Notes: generated from the sequence alone by a model not told the origin. A stretch of DNA of 64,000 bases from an uncultured Clostridia bacterium (GCA_934438075.1 CAKSBF010000001.1:248001-312000); one strand, 5' to 3'. Counted from the stretch's first letter, positions 8,121-16,417 are shown. Translations and numbers: made by a program.

Positions 8121-9167
8121 ATGTTTACAAACAACGATGAGAGAAACACACGGCGTTTTTCTCCGCGCGGAATCGCAGCAGTTTCCGCCGCAGTGGTGTT
8201 AGTAGCAGCCGTATCCGTTTTTCTCTTCGGCTTTGCGAGTACAAAGCACATCACCATTTACGATGCGGATCATGTAACTGTGCTTACAACCGCAAAAAAC
8301 ACAGTGGAAGAGCTTTTGGAAGAACAAAACGTTATTCTTAGAGAAGGCGATGTTGTCTCTGAAGAATTAAAAGGAAAACTCAAAAACAAGGAAGAAATTA
8401 TAATAACCCGCGCCAGAAAAATTGTTCTGACAGCCGACGGTACTGTAAAAGATATTTACAGTATTGAAGAAGATTTGGGTTCGGCACTCAAAAAAGCAGA
8501 TATTACTTTAAATGAAACGGACGAAGTCACACCGGCACTCGACACGCCTGTTACAGAAGGCATGCAGGCACAAATTGTCAGAGTGAAAACCGAAATTGTA
8601 AAAGAAGAACAGTTGATGTCCTTCCACGAAATCACCGTACCGCGCGACGATAAAGAAAAAGGTTATGTCAGCGTAGTGCAGGAAGGTGATACCGGCTGGG
8701 CCGAAGCAACTTTTTCGGTCACCACGCGAGATGGCGAAATCATTGCAAAAGAAATGCTGACGCAGGACGTAATTGTTGAGCCTGTTGCAAAAGTGATTGA
8801 ATATGGTACCAGTGAAGGGCGATATGTACAAACTTCACGCGGCGGTGTACGTTATAAACGTGTACTGCAATGCAATGCAACCGCTTACGACCCATCACCG
8901 TCCAGCAATGGCGGTTATGGCGGCAGAACAGCCACCGGAATGGCTGCACAATATGGTGTAATTGCCGTTGATCCAAGAGTCATACCGCTCGGCTCACGTG
9001 TTTATGTAGAGTCCTCTGACGGAGGAAAATCGTGGGTATATGGTTTTGCTATTGCAGCGGATACCGGCGGTGCCATTAAAGGAAACAAAGTAGATTTGTG
9101 TTACAACACCAAAGCAGAATGTTATCAGTTCGGCAGAAGAAGCGCGACTGTATATATTTTAGACTAA
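8121..9167 (+). CDS. YabE-like cell-wall protein (DUF348 - G5 - 3D domains)
   Basis: Membrane-anchored, extracytoplasmic protein probably involved in peptidoglycan turnover. Order in 348 residues: short basic cytoplasmic tail, transmembrane helix (about 17-40), two ubiquitin-like DUF348 repeats (about 43-85 and 98-140), a G5 domain (about 150-230) and a C-terminal 3D domain (about 255-348). The three conserved aspartates are in AVDPRVIPLG, AADTGG and KVDLCY. The 3D fold resembles the lytic transglycosylase barrel of MltA and is shared with YabE/resuscitation-factor-like proteins. The ATG at 8121 follows GAGGAGG. It stands alone between its own promoter and a perfect palindromic terminator. 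Confidence 0.9.
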   Translation: MFTNNDERNTRRFSPRGIAAVSAAVVLVAAVSVFLFGFASTKHITIYDADHVTVLTTAKNTVEELLEEQNVILREGDVVSEELKGKLKNKEEIIITRARKIVLTADGTVKDIYSIEEDLGSALKKADITLNETDEVTPALDTPVTEGMQAQIVRVKTEIVKEEQLMSFHEITVPRDDKEKGYVSVVQEGDTGWAEATFSVTTRDGEIIAKEMLTQDVIVEPVAKVIEYGTSEGRYVQTSRGGVRYKRVLQCNATAYDPSPSSNGGYGGRTATGMAAQYGVIAVDPRVIPLGSRVYVESSDGGKSWVYGFAIAADTGGAIKGNKVDLCYNTKAECYQFGRRSATVYILD

Positions 9168-9209
9168 CAAAAAAACAGTGACAAAATGTTTTGTCACTGT
9201 TTTTTTGTT
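9166..9209. terminator. Bidirectional intrinsic terminator with perfect 21-bp arms
   Basis: Arms 9166-9186 and 9189-9209 are exact reverse complements around a 2-base loop. The outer parts are A-tracts and T-tracts, so the hairpin terminates transcription in both directions between the convergent 3D-domain gene (whose stop codon it overlaps) and the DUF1858 gene. Confidence 0.92.
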
Positions 9210-9219
9210 ACCAAACGTC

Positions 9220-9429
9220 TTACTCGTGCTCTGCCAAAAATGCGTTGATCTTTTCAACCAATGCATCGGCATTTTCACCATGTACCGCGCAAGCCTCTTC
9301 GATGGATTCGCCGCTTGCGGACGGGCAGCCCAGACAGTGCATACCGATTTCAAAGAAAAACTGTGCGGTATCTGCATTCATTCGCAAAACATCCATAATG
9401 ATAGTGTCTTTGGTTACACGATTTGCCAT
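9220..9429 (-). CDS. DUF1858 domain-containing protein
   Basis: Small 69-residue protein made of a single DUF1858 domain, known from stand-alone clostridial proteins and from fusions with redox and hybrid-cluster proteins. The family motif is visible: VTKDTIIMDVL at the start and GMHCLGCPSA with a CxxC pair (about 35-38), then a third cysteine in EEACAVHG. The cysteines suggest a redox or metal role, but no function is established. The ATG at 9429 is chosen because GGAGGG lies 8 bases upstream; a TTG five codons earlier overlaps that ribosome binding site. Transcribed convergently with the 3D-domain gene. Confidence 0.85.
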   Translation of the reverse strand: MANRVTKDTIIMDVLRMNADTAQFFFEIGMHCLGCPSASGESIEEACAVHGENADALVEKINAFLAEHE

Positions 9430-9591
9430 GTTATCACCCTCCAATATTTTACTGTTGTCAATATTTATAATAAAGAAGATTTCCCTCCGCCACGGTACGG
9501 CACAAGTAATCCAACTTTATTTTCTGCCTGCTGTTTTGCATCTACTATGGATTCCTTTAGTATCTGCAAAACATACGGAAATATGTGTATA

Positions 9592-10653
9592 TTATCCCGG
9601 CTGCTCCGTCATCAGTTCCAGCACATTATCTAATATATAATCCGCTTGTTCTGTTTCAAAAAAGCTTCGTGCCTCCTGGCCCTGCACGCCTGTCAATACA
9701 GCGGCAAAACTACACCCGGCTGCCTTAGCTGCAAACAAATCCGCACCCGCATCACCAACTACCAGCGTTCGTGCACAGTCTGATCTGCTGTAATTCCCCC
9801 GATAGATATCCAAATCAGAAATATTTCCTCCAAAATTTCCTTTCAAAAACATAAATGGGTGCGGTTTAGTAAATTCTGCATGAATTCCCTGCCGCGCAAG
9901 CGCCCCCTCTGCCGCCGTCACATTACTGTAAGAAATAATGCATTCCGGCACAAAGTATTGTTTTACCTCCCATTGCTCCAAAACACCTTCACACTCCGGA
10001 CGCGGACGACCGGAGCCAACACCGAGACGTTTTCCGTTTTTCCAAAGCAAACGAAGCATCACTTGCAGCTTTTGCTTATCCACAATCGGTTCTTCTTTAT
10101 GCATCATGCCGTGCTTTCCCTTCAGCAGAACCGACCGACCATTTGCCCGAAGAAAAAGCTCATCACCAAGAAACCATTCTTGAAAACATTTTTGTGCTTT
10201 TGTCCAGAACGGCCCCAGACGGTCAAAATAGCCGTTCTCAGCAGGAAACTTAGCCGCCAACTGTCTAGCTACCCCTTCAAACAAATCGAAGGTATCTCCC
10301 GGAATTTGCGCCAAATTTTCCAACACCTGTTCAAAGTCCGCCTTTTTACCCGCACATAATGCACCGCCCAGCACAAGATATGTCAAATCCCAGTTGGAAT
10401 TTACACCTTTATCCTTTATCATGCGAATCATGCGGTCGTCGCAGAAAACAAGCTTACGAATATTCGCTGAGTTTTGCTCCATGTCCGATGCCGACAGTTT
10501 TTGGCTGCCGTAGTACAGGTTACCAAAATACATTTCATACACCGCGAGCGCGGCGCAGTTCCAATACATCTCCTCGCTGCTCATAACGCCGTCCAAATCA
10601 AACAAAACCGTATCATAATTCTCTAAAAACGGCGAAAGCTTAAACTGCTCCAA
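9592..10653 (-). CDS. HAD family phosphatase-like hydrolase
   Basis: Haloacid-dehalogenase superfamily protein of 353 residues. The nucleophile motif is VLFDLDGV (D19, D21) and the C-terminal acidic motif is VVGDAGADLF; a large cap domain separates them. SGRPRPE fits motif II/III. Substrate unknown. A TTG at 10653 is chosen as start because GGGAGG lies 6 bases upstream and it begins after the HisB-like stop at 10677; longer in-frame readings run into that gene. It is the last gene of a HisD-like/HisB-like/HAD operon, so a phosphatase acting on a product of that pathway, perhaps histidinol phosphatase, is a reasonable guess but not shown. Confidence 0.8.
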   Translation of the reverse strand: MEQFKLSPFLENYDTVLFDLDGVMSSEEMYWNCAALAVYEMYFGNLYYGSQKLSASDMEQNSANIRKLVFCDDRMIRMIKDKGVNSNWDLTYLVLGGALCAGKKADFEQVLENLAQIPGDTFDLFEGVARQLAAKFPAENGYFDRLGPFWTKAQKCFQEWFLGDELFLRANGRSVLLKGKHGMMHKEEPIVDKQKLQVMLRLLWKNGKRLGVGSGRPRPECEGVLEQWEVKQYFVPECIISYSNVTAAEGALARQGIHAEFTKPHPFMFLKGNFGGNISDLDIYRGNYSRSDCARTLVVGDAGADLFAAKAAGCSFAAVLTGVQGQEARSFFETEQADYILDNVLELMTEQPG

Positions 10654-10676
10654 AATATACCTCCCGTAACTCCTTA

Positions 10677-11309
10677 CTATTCTATCGTAAATTGTACCGA
10701 GCCTGCCACACCGGCAGACATATTTTTTCTTCTTTCGTCCAGATAAAATGCACGCCCTAGCGCTATTCCAAAGGCGCGGAAAGCAGCCTCCCAAATATGG
10801 TGCCCGTTCACACCTTTATCTATGTCAAGATGAAGCGTACACATGGCGCCTTGGCAAAAGCCCTCCAAAAAAGTGGATAAGTCCTCAGAATTAACCCCCT
10901 CCGTAGATACCGGAAGCTGAATCTTGCTCATATCACAGCCAAAATAAGCCCGCTCCTCAAAACTCACAGCACACACTGCCTTTGCCTCGTCAATAATACC
11001 GATTCCGTCGCCGTAGCCCGTTGCGCCGTTCGGTTTGTTACGTAAAATATATTCTCTCACAGCTTTGCCAAAAGTAATACCCAAATCCTCATACACTACA
11101 TGGTGAAGAAAAAATTCATCCAGCGAAATATCAACACTGACGGTTACACCCGAACGCCAGGCAATATGTTCCAGCATATGGCTGAAAAACGGTGCCGGGG
11201 TATGTATTTTTTTACGGTAATCCGGTGCAAGTCCGTTAAAATCAAGCGAAACACGCATCTCCGATTCCGTAGTTTTACGCGTTACCGTAATAATATTATG
11301 TTTCTTCAT
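10677..11309 (-). CDS. HisB-like imidazoleglycerol-phosphate dehydratase, divergent
   Basis: Member of the imidazoleglycerol-phosphate dehydratase fold (210 residues). Metal-ligand motifs are recognisable: H44 in FFSHML, H69-H70 and E74, H160 in TLHL, and H170-H171..E174 in GHHIWEA. Three features are unusual against what is known of HisB. The first motif reads HHVVYED, one residue longer than HHTVED. The conserved SGRPY region reads EERAY. The C-terminal phosphate-binding STKG segment is absent, the tail ending SAGVAGSVQFTIE. It sits between a HisD-like gene and a HAD phosphatase. It may be the lineage's histidine enzyme or a paralogue dehydrating another polyol phosphate. ATG at 11309; the gap to the HisD-like gene is 38 bp. 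Confidence 0.8.
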   Translation of the reverse strand: MKKHNIITVTRKTTESEMRVSLDFNGLAPDYRKKIHTPAPFFSHMLEHIAWRSGVTVSVDISLDEFFLHHVVYEDLGITFGKAVREYILRNKPNGATGYGDGIGIIDEAKAVCAVSFEERAYFGCDMSKIQLPVSTEGVNSEDLSTFLEGFCQGAMCTLHLDIDKGVNGHHIWEAAFRAFGIALGRAFYLDERRKNMSAGVAGSVQFTIE

Positions 11310-11347
11310 GTTTGCAACTTCCTTTCTCAGAAGAAGTTTATTAATAA

Positions 11348-12640
11348 TTATTTTCTTTCCTTTACCGCCAATGCATGTGTATCAAAACCTTCTACACGAG
11401 CGATGTTATATGCATGGTTTCTGACGCGTTCAAAGCCCTCGCGGCTGGCATAGCCAACGGAAGAGCGCTTTAAGAAATCCATCACCGATACACTGGAATA
11501 GGTTTTTGCAAAACCGCCCGTCGGTAATATCGCATTTGGTCCCAAAACAAAATTACACAACGTGACGGGTGTATAATCGCCGAGCAAAATTTCTCCCGCA
11601 TTTTTAATTTTCTCCAGAACAGCAAAAGGATTTTGCGTCATAACCTCCATGTGCTCCGGCGCATACTCATTTACAAAATTAATAGAATCTTCTAAAGATT
11701 CCGTCAAAATCACACCGCCGTAGGTATTAAAATTTGTTGTTACAAAGCTGCGGCGTTTCTCTGAAATCTTTTCCAGCTGGCGATCAATAATCGGCAATAC
11801 ACGCTCTACCAATTCGCGCGAATGGGTCACCAGCAATGCTGCGGAATCCGGTCCGTGCTCCGCTTCAATCATGACATCAAGCGCGCATTTCTCCGGATCG
11901 GCATATTCATCAGCCAAAATAATGACTTCACTGGGCCCCGCCGGCAAACCTGCGTCAATATGGTTGGCAAGCACACGTTTCGCGGCTGTGGCATAGGCAT
12001 TGCCCGGTCCGATAATTTTATGGCATTTCGGAATCGTTTCCGTTCCGTAAGCGGCAGCAGCAACTGCCTGAATACCGCCGACTTTATAAATTTCGCTGAT
12101 ACCGATAATCTTAGCGGCCGCCAGAATCGCATCATCCACATTTCCATGTTCGTTCGGCGGCGTTACTACAACAATTTTTTCCACGCCTGCCACCACAGCC
12201 GGGATACCCAGCATTAAAAGTACAGACGGAAAACTGCCCTTGCCGCGCGGCACATATAAACAAACATCAACAATGGGCGTTGTTTTTTCACCGACCATCA
12301 ATCCCTCGTCTACATTGGTAAACCACATTTCCTCCGGCATCTGTTTGGAATGGAAATCGCGGATATTTTTTGCGGCATATGCAATAGAATCGCGTGTCTG
12401 GCTGTCTAAACGCTGATAACCTGCCTCAATTTCTTCTGCCGTAACCTTTATTTTGTCCTGAGTAAGTTTTACGCGGTCAAATTTTTCCGTATATTTTAAT
12501 ACTGCAGCATCACCATGATCACGAATATCATCCGATACTTCAATCGCAAGCTTCATCTGCTCACTGATATCTAATTCTGCACGCTTCATGACAAAACTTT
12601 TTTCCTCTTCCGTGCAATCCTTCCAAACTCTGATTTTCAT
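11348..12640 (-). CDS. HisD-like histidinol dehydrogenase family protein, divergent active site
   Basis: NAD-dependent alcohol/aldehyde dehydrogenase of the histidinol dehydrogenase family, 430 residues, the normal HisD length. Conserved: GPGNAYATAAKR (211-222), AGPSEVIILAD (234-244), the catalytic pair E329-H330 in APEHMEV, H262 and H422. Altered against classical HisD: the zinc ligand Q259 is E259, the ligand aspartate of the GDY motif is N363 (CNF), and the histidine of NHVLPT is A370. Such changes occur in HisD paralogues of other pathways, so the substrate may not be histidinol. The ATG at 12640 has AAAGGAG 11 bases upstream. First gene of the trio, behind a good promoter. Confidence 0.85.
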   Translation of the reverse strand: MKIRVWKDCTEEEKSFVMKRAELDISEQMKLAIEVSDDIRDHGDAAVLKYTEKFDRVKLTQDKIKVTAEEIEAGYQRLDSQTRDSIAYAAKNIRDFHSKQMPEEMWFTNVDEGLMVGEKTTPIVDVCLYVPRGKGSFPSVLLMLGIPAVVAGVEKIVVVTPPNEHGNVDDAILAAAKIIGISEIYKVGGIQAVAAAAYGTETIPKCHKIIGPGNAYATAAKRVLANHIDAGLPAGPSEVIILADEYADPEKCALDVMIEAEHGPDSAALLVTHSRELVERVLPIIDRQLEKISEKRRSFVTTNFNTYGGVILTESLEDSINFVNEYAPEHMEVMTQNPFAVLEKIKNAGEILLGDYTPVTLCNFVLGPNAILPTGGFAKTYSSVSVMDFLKRSSVGYASREGFERVRNHAYNIARVEGFDTHALAVKERK

Positions 12641-12887
12641 AACTGCCAAATCTCCTTTCATTTGTTCCGCAATGAAACGAAAGACCTAAAATGATAACAA
12701 ATCCATACTGCGATTTATTCCTTCCCGTTTCATCCATTATTGCCAGTTGAAATAAAGCCCTTTTTCGGAGCGGGATATCCGCTTGTTCGTATACCCGGTA
12801 AAAGCATTGTTATGGTGCTGTCAACTGACATGCGCAGTCCGAAAAACTGCATATGACAATTATATAACATTATCGGAATAAATTCAA
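12641..12887 (-). promoter_or_regulatory. Promoter and about 210-nt leader of the HisD-like operon
   Basis: On the minus strand TTGAAT (12882-12887) and TATAAT (12859-12864) are separated by 17 bp. The leader that follows contains small hairpins, for example ATGCAGT...ACTGCGCAT and TGTCA-GT-TGACA within about 60 nt of the start site. No T-box signature (TGGNACCGCG) and no known riboswitch core was found, so histidyl-tRNA control is not supported. Confidence 0.65.
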
Positions 12888-12985
12888 TCTTTTGCACATA
12901 AAAATTATTAAAAACGAACGCTTTTTATTTGTGATAAAGAAACAAAAATCAAAGCCGTTCGAAGTTATGTAAACCATAACAAAAA

Positions 12986-13104
12986 CTATTCACAAGAGTT
13001 ATTAACATTATCAACAGGGTTATCAACAAAAATATCCTCATTTTTTATGATTTTTTGGCAGTTATCAACATTATTAACAGGTTATCCACAGGGATTTATG
13101 AACA
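12986..13104 (+). other. Dense cluster of eight DnaA boxes
   Basis: Nine-base sites with at most one mismatch to TTATNCACA, all on the plus strand, begin at 12986 (CTATTCACA), 12999 (TTATTAACA), 13008 (TTATCAACA), 13020 (TTATCAACA), 13062 (TTATCAACA), 13071 (TTATTAACA), 13082 (TTATCCACA, perfect) and 13096 (TTATGAACA). Two groups have spacing 9-12 and 9-11-14, so the cluster looks like a duplicated module. An AT-rich stretch lies just left (12890-12960). Flanking genes diverge. It could be an origin of replication or a DnaA-titrating or regulatory cluster; no dnaA or dnaN gene is in the window. Confidence 0.75.
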
Positions 13105-13197
13105 AAACAAATGTTTGTAACATTTTTGTAAGAAAGCTGTAACGTGCTTGTATTCGTAGTTTACATAAAATTAAACTTATTGAAAGGCGGCATATGC

Positions 13198-14229
13198 ATG
13201 AAAAAAGAAAAAAAACAAATCCTCACCATTGCCGCCGTTTACATCGGCGCAATTATCGGTGCAGGGCTTGCCTCCGGACAGGAATTAACTCTGTTTTTCG
13301 TACGTTTCGGCATACGCGGTCTTTGGGGCGCCGCCATTGCCGGAGCTGCATTTGCTGTGCTTGGCGCCCTTTTGCTTTCACGAGCAAAAAAAATGCAATG
13401 CAGTTCCTACGAAGAATATTTGCAAATCATTTTCGGCAAAAAAATCTCTGCCGTTTTCTATTTTATCGTCCGCGCTTTTCTGGCCGTCAGCTTCTGTGTA
13501 ATGTTGTCGGGGAGCGGTGCGCTCTTCTCCGAACAATTTCATCTGCCTCCGTTTTCAGGAGTTTTACTCACTGCGCTGATTTGCTTTCTCGCCTTCTGCG
13601 GCAATTTAAAAGGTTTAACTGCTATAAATGTTTTATTGGTGCCGCTCATGCTGCTTGGAATGTTCTGCGTTTGTACTGCCTATCTGCTGCTGCAGGCGCG
13701 CGAAACCTTGCTTGCCTTTCAGATAGGTGACAGCCGCTTTTTGCTGTCTGTTTTGCTCTATGTTAGCTTTAACATGCTTGGCAGTGCTGCGGTATTGGTT
13801 CCACTCAGCAAAACGGCTAAAACCGAGCGTGAGGCATGTCTCGGCGGGCTTCTCGGCGGACTGGCGCTTCTTCTCGTTATCGTTCTGGCCTGCATTACCC
13901 TTTATCTAGCCGAGCACACCGTAATAGGTCAGCAACTTCCCATTCTTGCTCTGTCAAGACGTTTCAGTAATGCAGTTTCTTTTCTTTATGCCTTGGTGCT
14001 CTACATGGCAATGCTGACCACAGCAGTCGCAAACGGCTTTTCCGCCCTGGAGCCTTTTGTTCAGCGCGGCAAAAGCAGACGTAAAACGGCTGCCTTGTTT
14101 TGCCTTGCATCTATCCCCCTCTCACTGCTTCCCTTTAACGGCCTAATTGAATCATGCTATACCCTGTTCGGTTTTTTAGGCTTACTGCTGCTATGCGCCG
14201 TTGTTTTTGATTGGTTTTGGAATAATTAG
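13198..14229 (+). CDS. YkvI family membrane protein
   Basis: Integral membrane protein of 343 residues with about ten hydrophobic segments, similar to Bacillus YkvI and distantly to the amino-acid/cation symporter superfamily. The N-terminal segment with IGAIIGAGLASGQEL, a glycine-rich unwound-helix motif, is the clearest family mark. Transport is likely but the substrate is unknown. The ATG at 13198 is chosen because AAAGGCGG precedes it; an upstream reading extension has no ribosome binding site. It lies directly downstream of the DnaA-box cluster, whose boxes would overlap or adjoin its promoter. Confidence 0.8.
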   Translation: MKKEKKQILTIAAVYIGAIIGAGLASGQELTLFFVRFGIRGLWGAAIAGAAFAVLGALLLSRAKKMQCSSYEEYLQIIFGKKISAVFYFIVRAFLAVSFCVMLSGSGALFSEQFHLPPFSGVLLTALICFLAFCGNLKGLTAINVLLVPLMLLGMFCVCTAYLLLQARETLLAFQIGDSRFLLSVLLYVSFNMLGSAAVLVPLSKTAKTEREACLGGLLGGLALLLVIVLACITLYLAEHTVIGQQLPILALSRRFSNAVSFLYALVLYMAMLTTAVANGFSALEPFVQRGKSRRKTAALFCLASIPLSLLPFNGLIESCYTLFGFLGLLLLCAVVFDWFWNN

Positions 14230-14323
14230 ACCGTAAATCAAAGATATTAGAAGTAATTTAGAGGATTTATAAGTATTTGTAACATAATATTCGAAAAACG
14301 TTAAAAATAGCTATACAATTCAC

Positions 14324-14352
14324 TTGAAAAAAAATGCAATTCCTAGTAATAT
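14324..14352 (+). promoter_or_regulatory. Probable promoter of the tRNA pair
   Basis: TTGAAA (14324-14329), 17-bp spacer, TAATAT (14347-14352), about 24 bp before tRNA-Pro. The -10 is imperfect and the surrounding sequence very AT-rich. Confidence 0.5.
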
Positions 14353-14375
14353 ATATAGATGTCGGTGTACTGCGT

Positions 14376-14452
14376 CGGGGTTTAGCGCAGTTTGGTAGCG
14401 CACATGGTTTGGGACCATGGGGCCGGGGGTTCGAATCCCTCAACCCCGACCA
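14376..14452 (+). tRNA. tRNA-Pro (anticodon TGG)
   Basis: A 77-nt cloverleaf with encoded CCA. The acceptor stem pairs CGGGGTT with AACCCCG, the D-arm is TAGCGCAG...GTAGCGCA, the anticodon loop TTTGGGA gives TGG between five-base-pair arms, and the T-arm contains GGTTCGAATCC. Decodes CCA and, by wobble, other proline codons. Confidence 0.97.
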
Positions 14453-14484
14453 ATTTTGTATTTTTATCATATTATATAAAATAT

Positions 14485-14560
14485 GCTGGTGTAGCTCAAT
14501 TGGCAGAGCAGCTGATTTGTAATCAGCAGGTTGCGGGTTCAAGTCCCATCACCAGCTCCA
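14485..14560 (+). tRNA. tRNA-Thr (anticodon TGT)
   Basis: A 76-nt cloverleaf with encoded CCA. The acceptor stem pairs GCTGGTG with CACCAGC, the anticodon stem GCTGA/TCAGC encloses loop TTTGTAA (anticodon TGT), and the T-loop is GGTTCAAGTCC. It follows tRNA-Pro by 32 bp and is probably co-transcribed with it. Confidence 0.97.
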
Positions 14561-14563
14561 CGT

Positions 14564-14592
14564 CGGAGCAAAGTTCGCTTTGCTCCGTTTTT
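14564..14592 (+). terminator. Intrinsic terminator of the tRNA unit
   Basis: Perfect hairpin CGGAGCAAAG-TTCG-CTTTGCTCCG with a four-base TTCG loop, followed by TTTTT, immediately after tRNA-Thr. Confidence 0.92.
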
Positions 14593-14844
14593 CTATGCAG
14601 AAAAACACCCGCCCTCTTCCTCTCTCCTCCTCTTTCGCAAAAGGTCACGTTCGCATCGGCTATTCACTTGCAAGCGCGCTCATAACGTCTTGGGCCTACT
14701 AGCACTCCTTTGCAAAGCAATGCCTGCGGCACAAACATCTCTATAGTTCGGCTTTCCTGCAATGCGGCGAACCTTTTGGGTTGCCGTTTTTTTATTAAGT
14801 ATAAAACCTTGTTGCTCTTTCTTTTAATAATAGTGCGTTCGCTT
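14593..14844. other. Gene-free spacer with a second plus-strand terminator
   Basis: No gene is evident. A hairpin at 14765-14786 (CGGCGAACC-TTTT-GGGTTGCCG, one mismatch) followed by seven T at 14787-14793 is a second intrinsic terminator on the plus strand. The rest is pyrimidine-rich on the plus strand with short frames on both strands lacking ribosome binding sites, possibly a degenerate intergenic repeat. Confidence 0.5.
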
Positions 14845-14888
14845 GTAAAAAAATCCCCGGTCTGCACTTTACACACAAACCGGGGATT
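14845..14888 (-). terminator. Terminator of the lysine ABC transporter operon
   Basis: On the minus strand a perfect 10-bp stem (arms 14879-14888 and 14852-14861, AATCCCCGGT/ACCGGGGATT) is followed by a T-run (14847-14853). It lies 13 bp after the stop codon of the ATPase gene. Confidence 0.92.
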
Positions 14889-14900
14889 ATAATTATTCGC

Positions 14901-15650
14901 TTAGTTATTCATAAATCTCGCCAAAAATGCTTTTGTTTCTTCACGTTTCGGTGTTACAAAAATCTCCTGCGGCGTTCCCTCTTCGCAAATGACGCCGTTG
15001 CTCATAAATACAACATGATTGGAAACATCGCGTGCAAACGCCATTTCATGTGTTACAATAATCATGGTAAGCCCTTCGCTGGCAATGTTTTTAATAACCT
15101 CCAAAACCTCACCTACCATCTGCGGATCAAGCGCTGAGGTCGGCTCATCAAAAAGGATAACATCCGGTTTCATTGCAAGAGCCCTGGCTATAGCAACTCT
15201 CTGTTTTTGTCCGCCGGAAAGCTGTTTTGGCTTCGCATTGATATACGGTGCCATGCCTACCTTTTCCAGATAACGCATGGCCTCCTTTTTTGCGGTCTCC
15301 TTATCCGTTTTTAAAACCTTCATCTGCCCGATCATGCAGTTTTTCAAAACTGTCATGTTCTCGAAAAGATTAAAGCTCTGAAACACCATTTCCACTTTTG
15401 CACGATACGCCGGAATCTTTTTGGTTTCCAAGATATTTTGCCCATTATAAATAATTTCTCCGCCCGTCGGCTCCTCCAGGAGGTTAATGCATCTGAGCAA
15501 AGTGGACTTTCCGGAACCGGAAGAACCAATAATACAGGTTACATCACCGCGATTTACCGAAAAATTGATATCCTTTAAAACACAATTTTTCCCAAAGGAT
15601 TTTTTTAATCCCTTTACAGTGATAACTTTATTTTCTAAATTTCCGCTCAT
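14901..15650 (-). CDS. Amino-acid ABC transporter ATP-binding protein (probable lysine importer)
   Basis: Cytoplasmic ATPase subunit of a polar amino acid uptake (PAAT) ABC importer, 249 residues. Walker A GSSGSGKST (about 41-49), Q-loop FQSFNLFENMT, signature LSGGQKQRVA, Walker B VILFDEPTSALDP and switch histidine THEM are all intact. The start ATG overlaps the permease stop in an ATGA, so translation is coupled. By its family it is closest to GlnQ/ArtP/TcyN-type ATPases. The lysine riboswitch at the head of the operon points to lysine as the transported amino acid. It is the last gene of the three-gene unit and is followed by a strong terminator. Confidence 0.95.
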   Translation of the reverse strand: MSGNLENKVITVKGLKKSFGKNCVLKDINFSVNRGDVTCIIGSSGSGKSTLLRCINLLEEPTGGEIIYNGQNILETKKIPAYRAKVEMVFQSFNLFENMTVLKNCMIGQMKVLKTDKETAKKEAMRYLEKVGMAPYINAKPKQLSGGQKQRVAIARALAMKPDVILFDEPTSALDPQMVGEVLEVIKNIASEGLTMIIVTHEMAFARDVSNHVVFMSNGVICEEGTPQEIFVTPKREETKAFLARFMNN

Positions 15651-16417
15651 CGCTCACCCTCCTTTACTGCAAAATCTTCGTCCGGCATGGTGGAAGAATG
15701 ATGGATCACATATGAGGAAGGTCCGTCAATTTTACGCTCAATATAGCGCAAAATCCGTGTTATGGTAAAAGTAAGAACAAAATATACCACACAAGCAACC
15801 ACATAAGTCTCAAAAATGGACCAAGTCATTTTTGAAATCTTTGCTGTAAAGAAATACAGCTCCGTCACGCCGATTACGTTCAATACGGACGTATCTTTAA
15901 TATTTATTACAAATTCATTGCTGATTGCCGGCAAAATATTGCGCATAGCCTGCGGTACCACAACGCTCATCATTGTCTGCCAATGATTCATACCAATGGA
16001 ATAAGCGCCCTCAAACTGCCCCTTATCAATGGAAATAATACCGCCGCGGACAATTTCTGCCATATAGGCGCCGGTGTTGATGGACACGATGAAAATACCG
16101 GCAGGAATCAATGGCAATGTAAGGCCATCGTTCATAAACGCATATCCCCAGAAGATAACCATAGACTGAACCATCATAGGTGTTCCGCGGAAAATCTCAA
16201 CATAAATGCTGATGATAGCGTTTACAACCTTGAGCAATCCCCTTATAAACGGATTTTTCGACTTCGGAATGGTTCGGATAATACCTGTAATTAAGCCGAT
16301 TACCAGACCGATTAATGTACCAGCAAGAGCAATCAGCATGGTGTAGCCAATGCCCTGCAGAAAATATCCCTTATATTTTACCGCAATATCAATTACTTCT
16401 TTTAAAAAATTTGTCAT
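15647..16417 (-). CDS. Amino-acid ABC transporter permease (probable lysine importer)
   Basis: Integral membrane subunit of the importer, 256 residues with about five hydrophobic helices. The cytoplasmic coupling loop with the EAA-like motif is visible as GAYSIGMNHWQTMMSVVVPQAMR, around residues 150-172. PAAT-type importers often use a single permease as a homodimer, which fits the absence of a second permease gene. An ATG at 16417 is used; a GTG one codon upstream is equally possible, the ribosome binding site GCAGG being weak. Overlaps the ATPase gene by 4 bp and follows the binding-protein gene by 21 bp. Confidence 0.94.
   Translation of the reverse strand: MTNFLKEVIDIAVKYKGYFLQGIGYTMLIALAGTLIGLVIGLITGIIRTIPKSKNPFIRGLLKVVNAIISIYVEIFRGTPMMVQSMVIFWGYAFMNDGLTLPLIPAGIFIVSINTGAYMAEIVRGGIISIDKGQFEGAYSIGMNHWQTMMSVVVPQAMRNILPAISNEFVINIKDTSVLNVIGVTELYFFTAKISKMTWSIFETYVVACVVYFVLTFTITRILRYIERKIDGPSSYVIHHSSTMPDEDFAVKEGER

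Noticed and set aside
9592..10794. Longer 400-residue version of the HAD protein
   Set aside because: It would overlap the HisB-like gene by 118 bp and has no ribosome binding site; a TTG at 10653 with GGGAGG is better.
14664..14876. 70-codon minus-strand frame between the tRNAs and the ABC operon
   Set aside because: It overlaps the operon terminator, has no ribosome binding site and looks like a chance frame in a repeat-like spacer.
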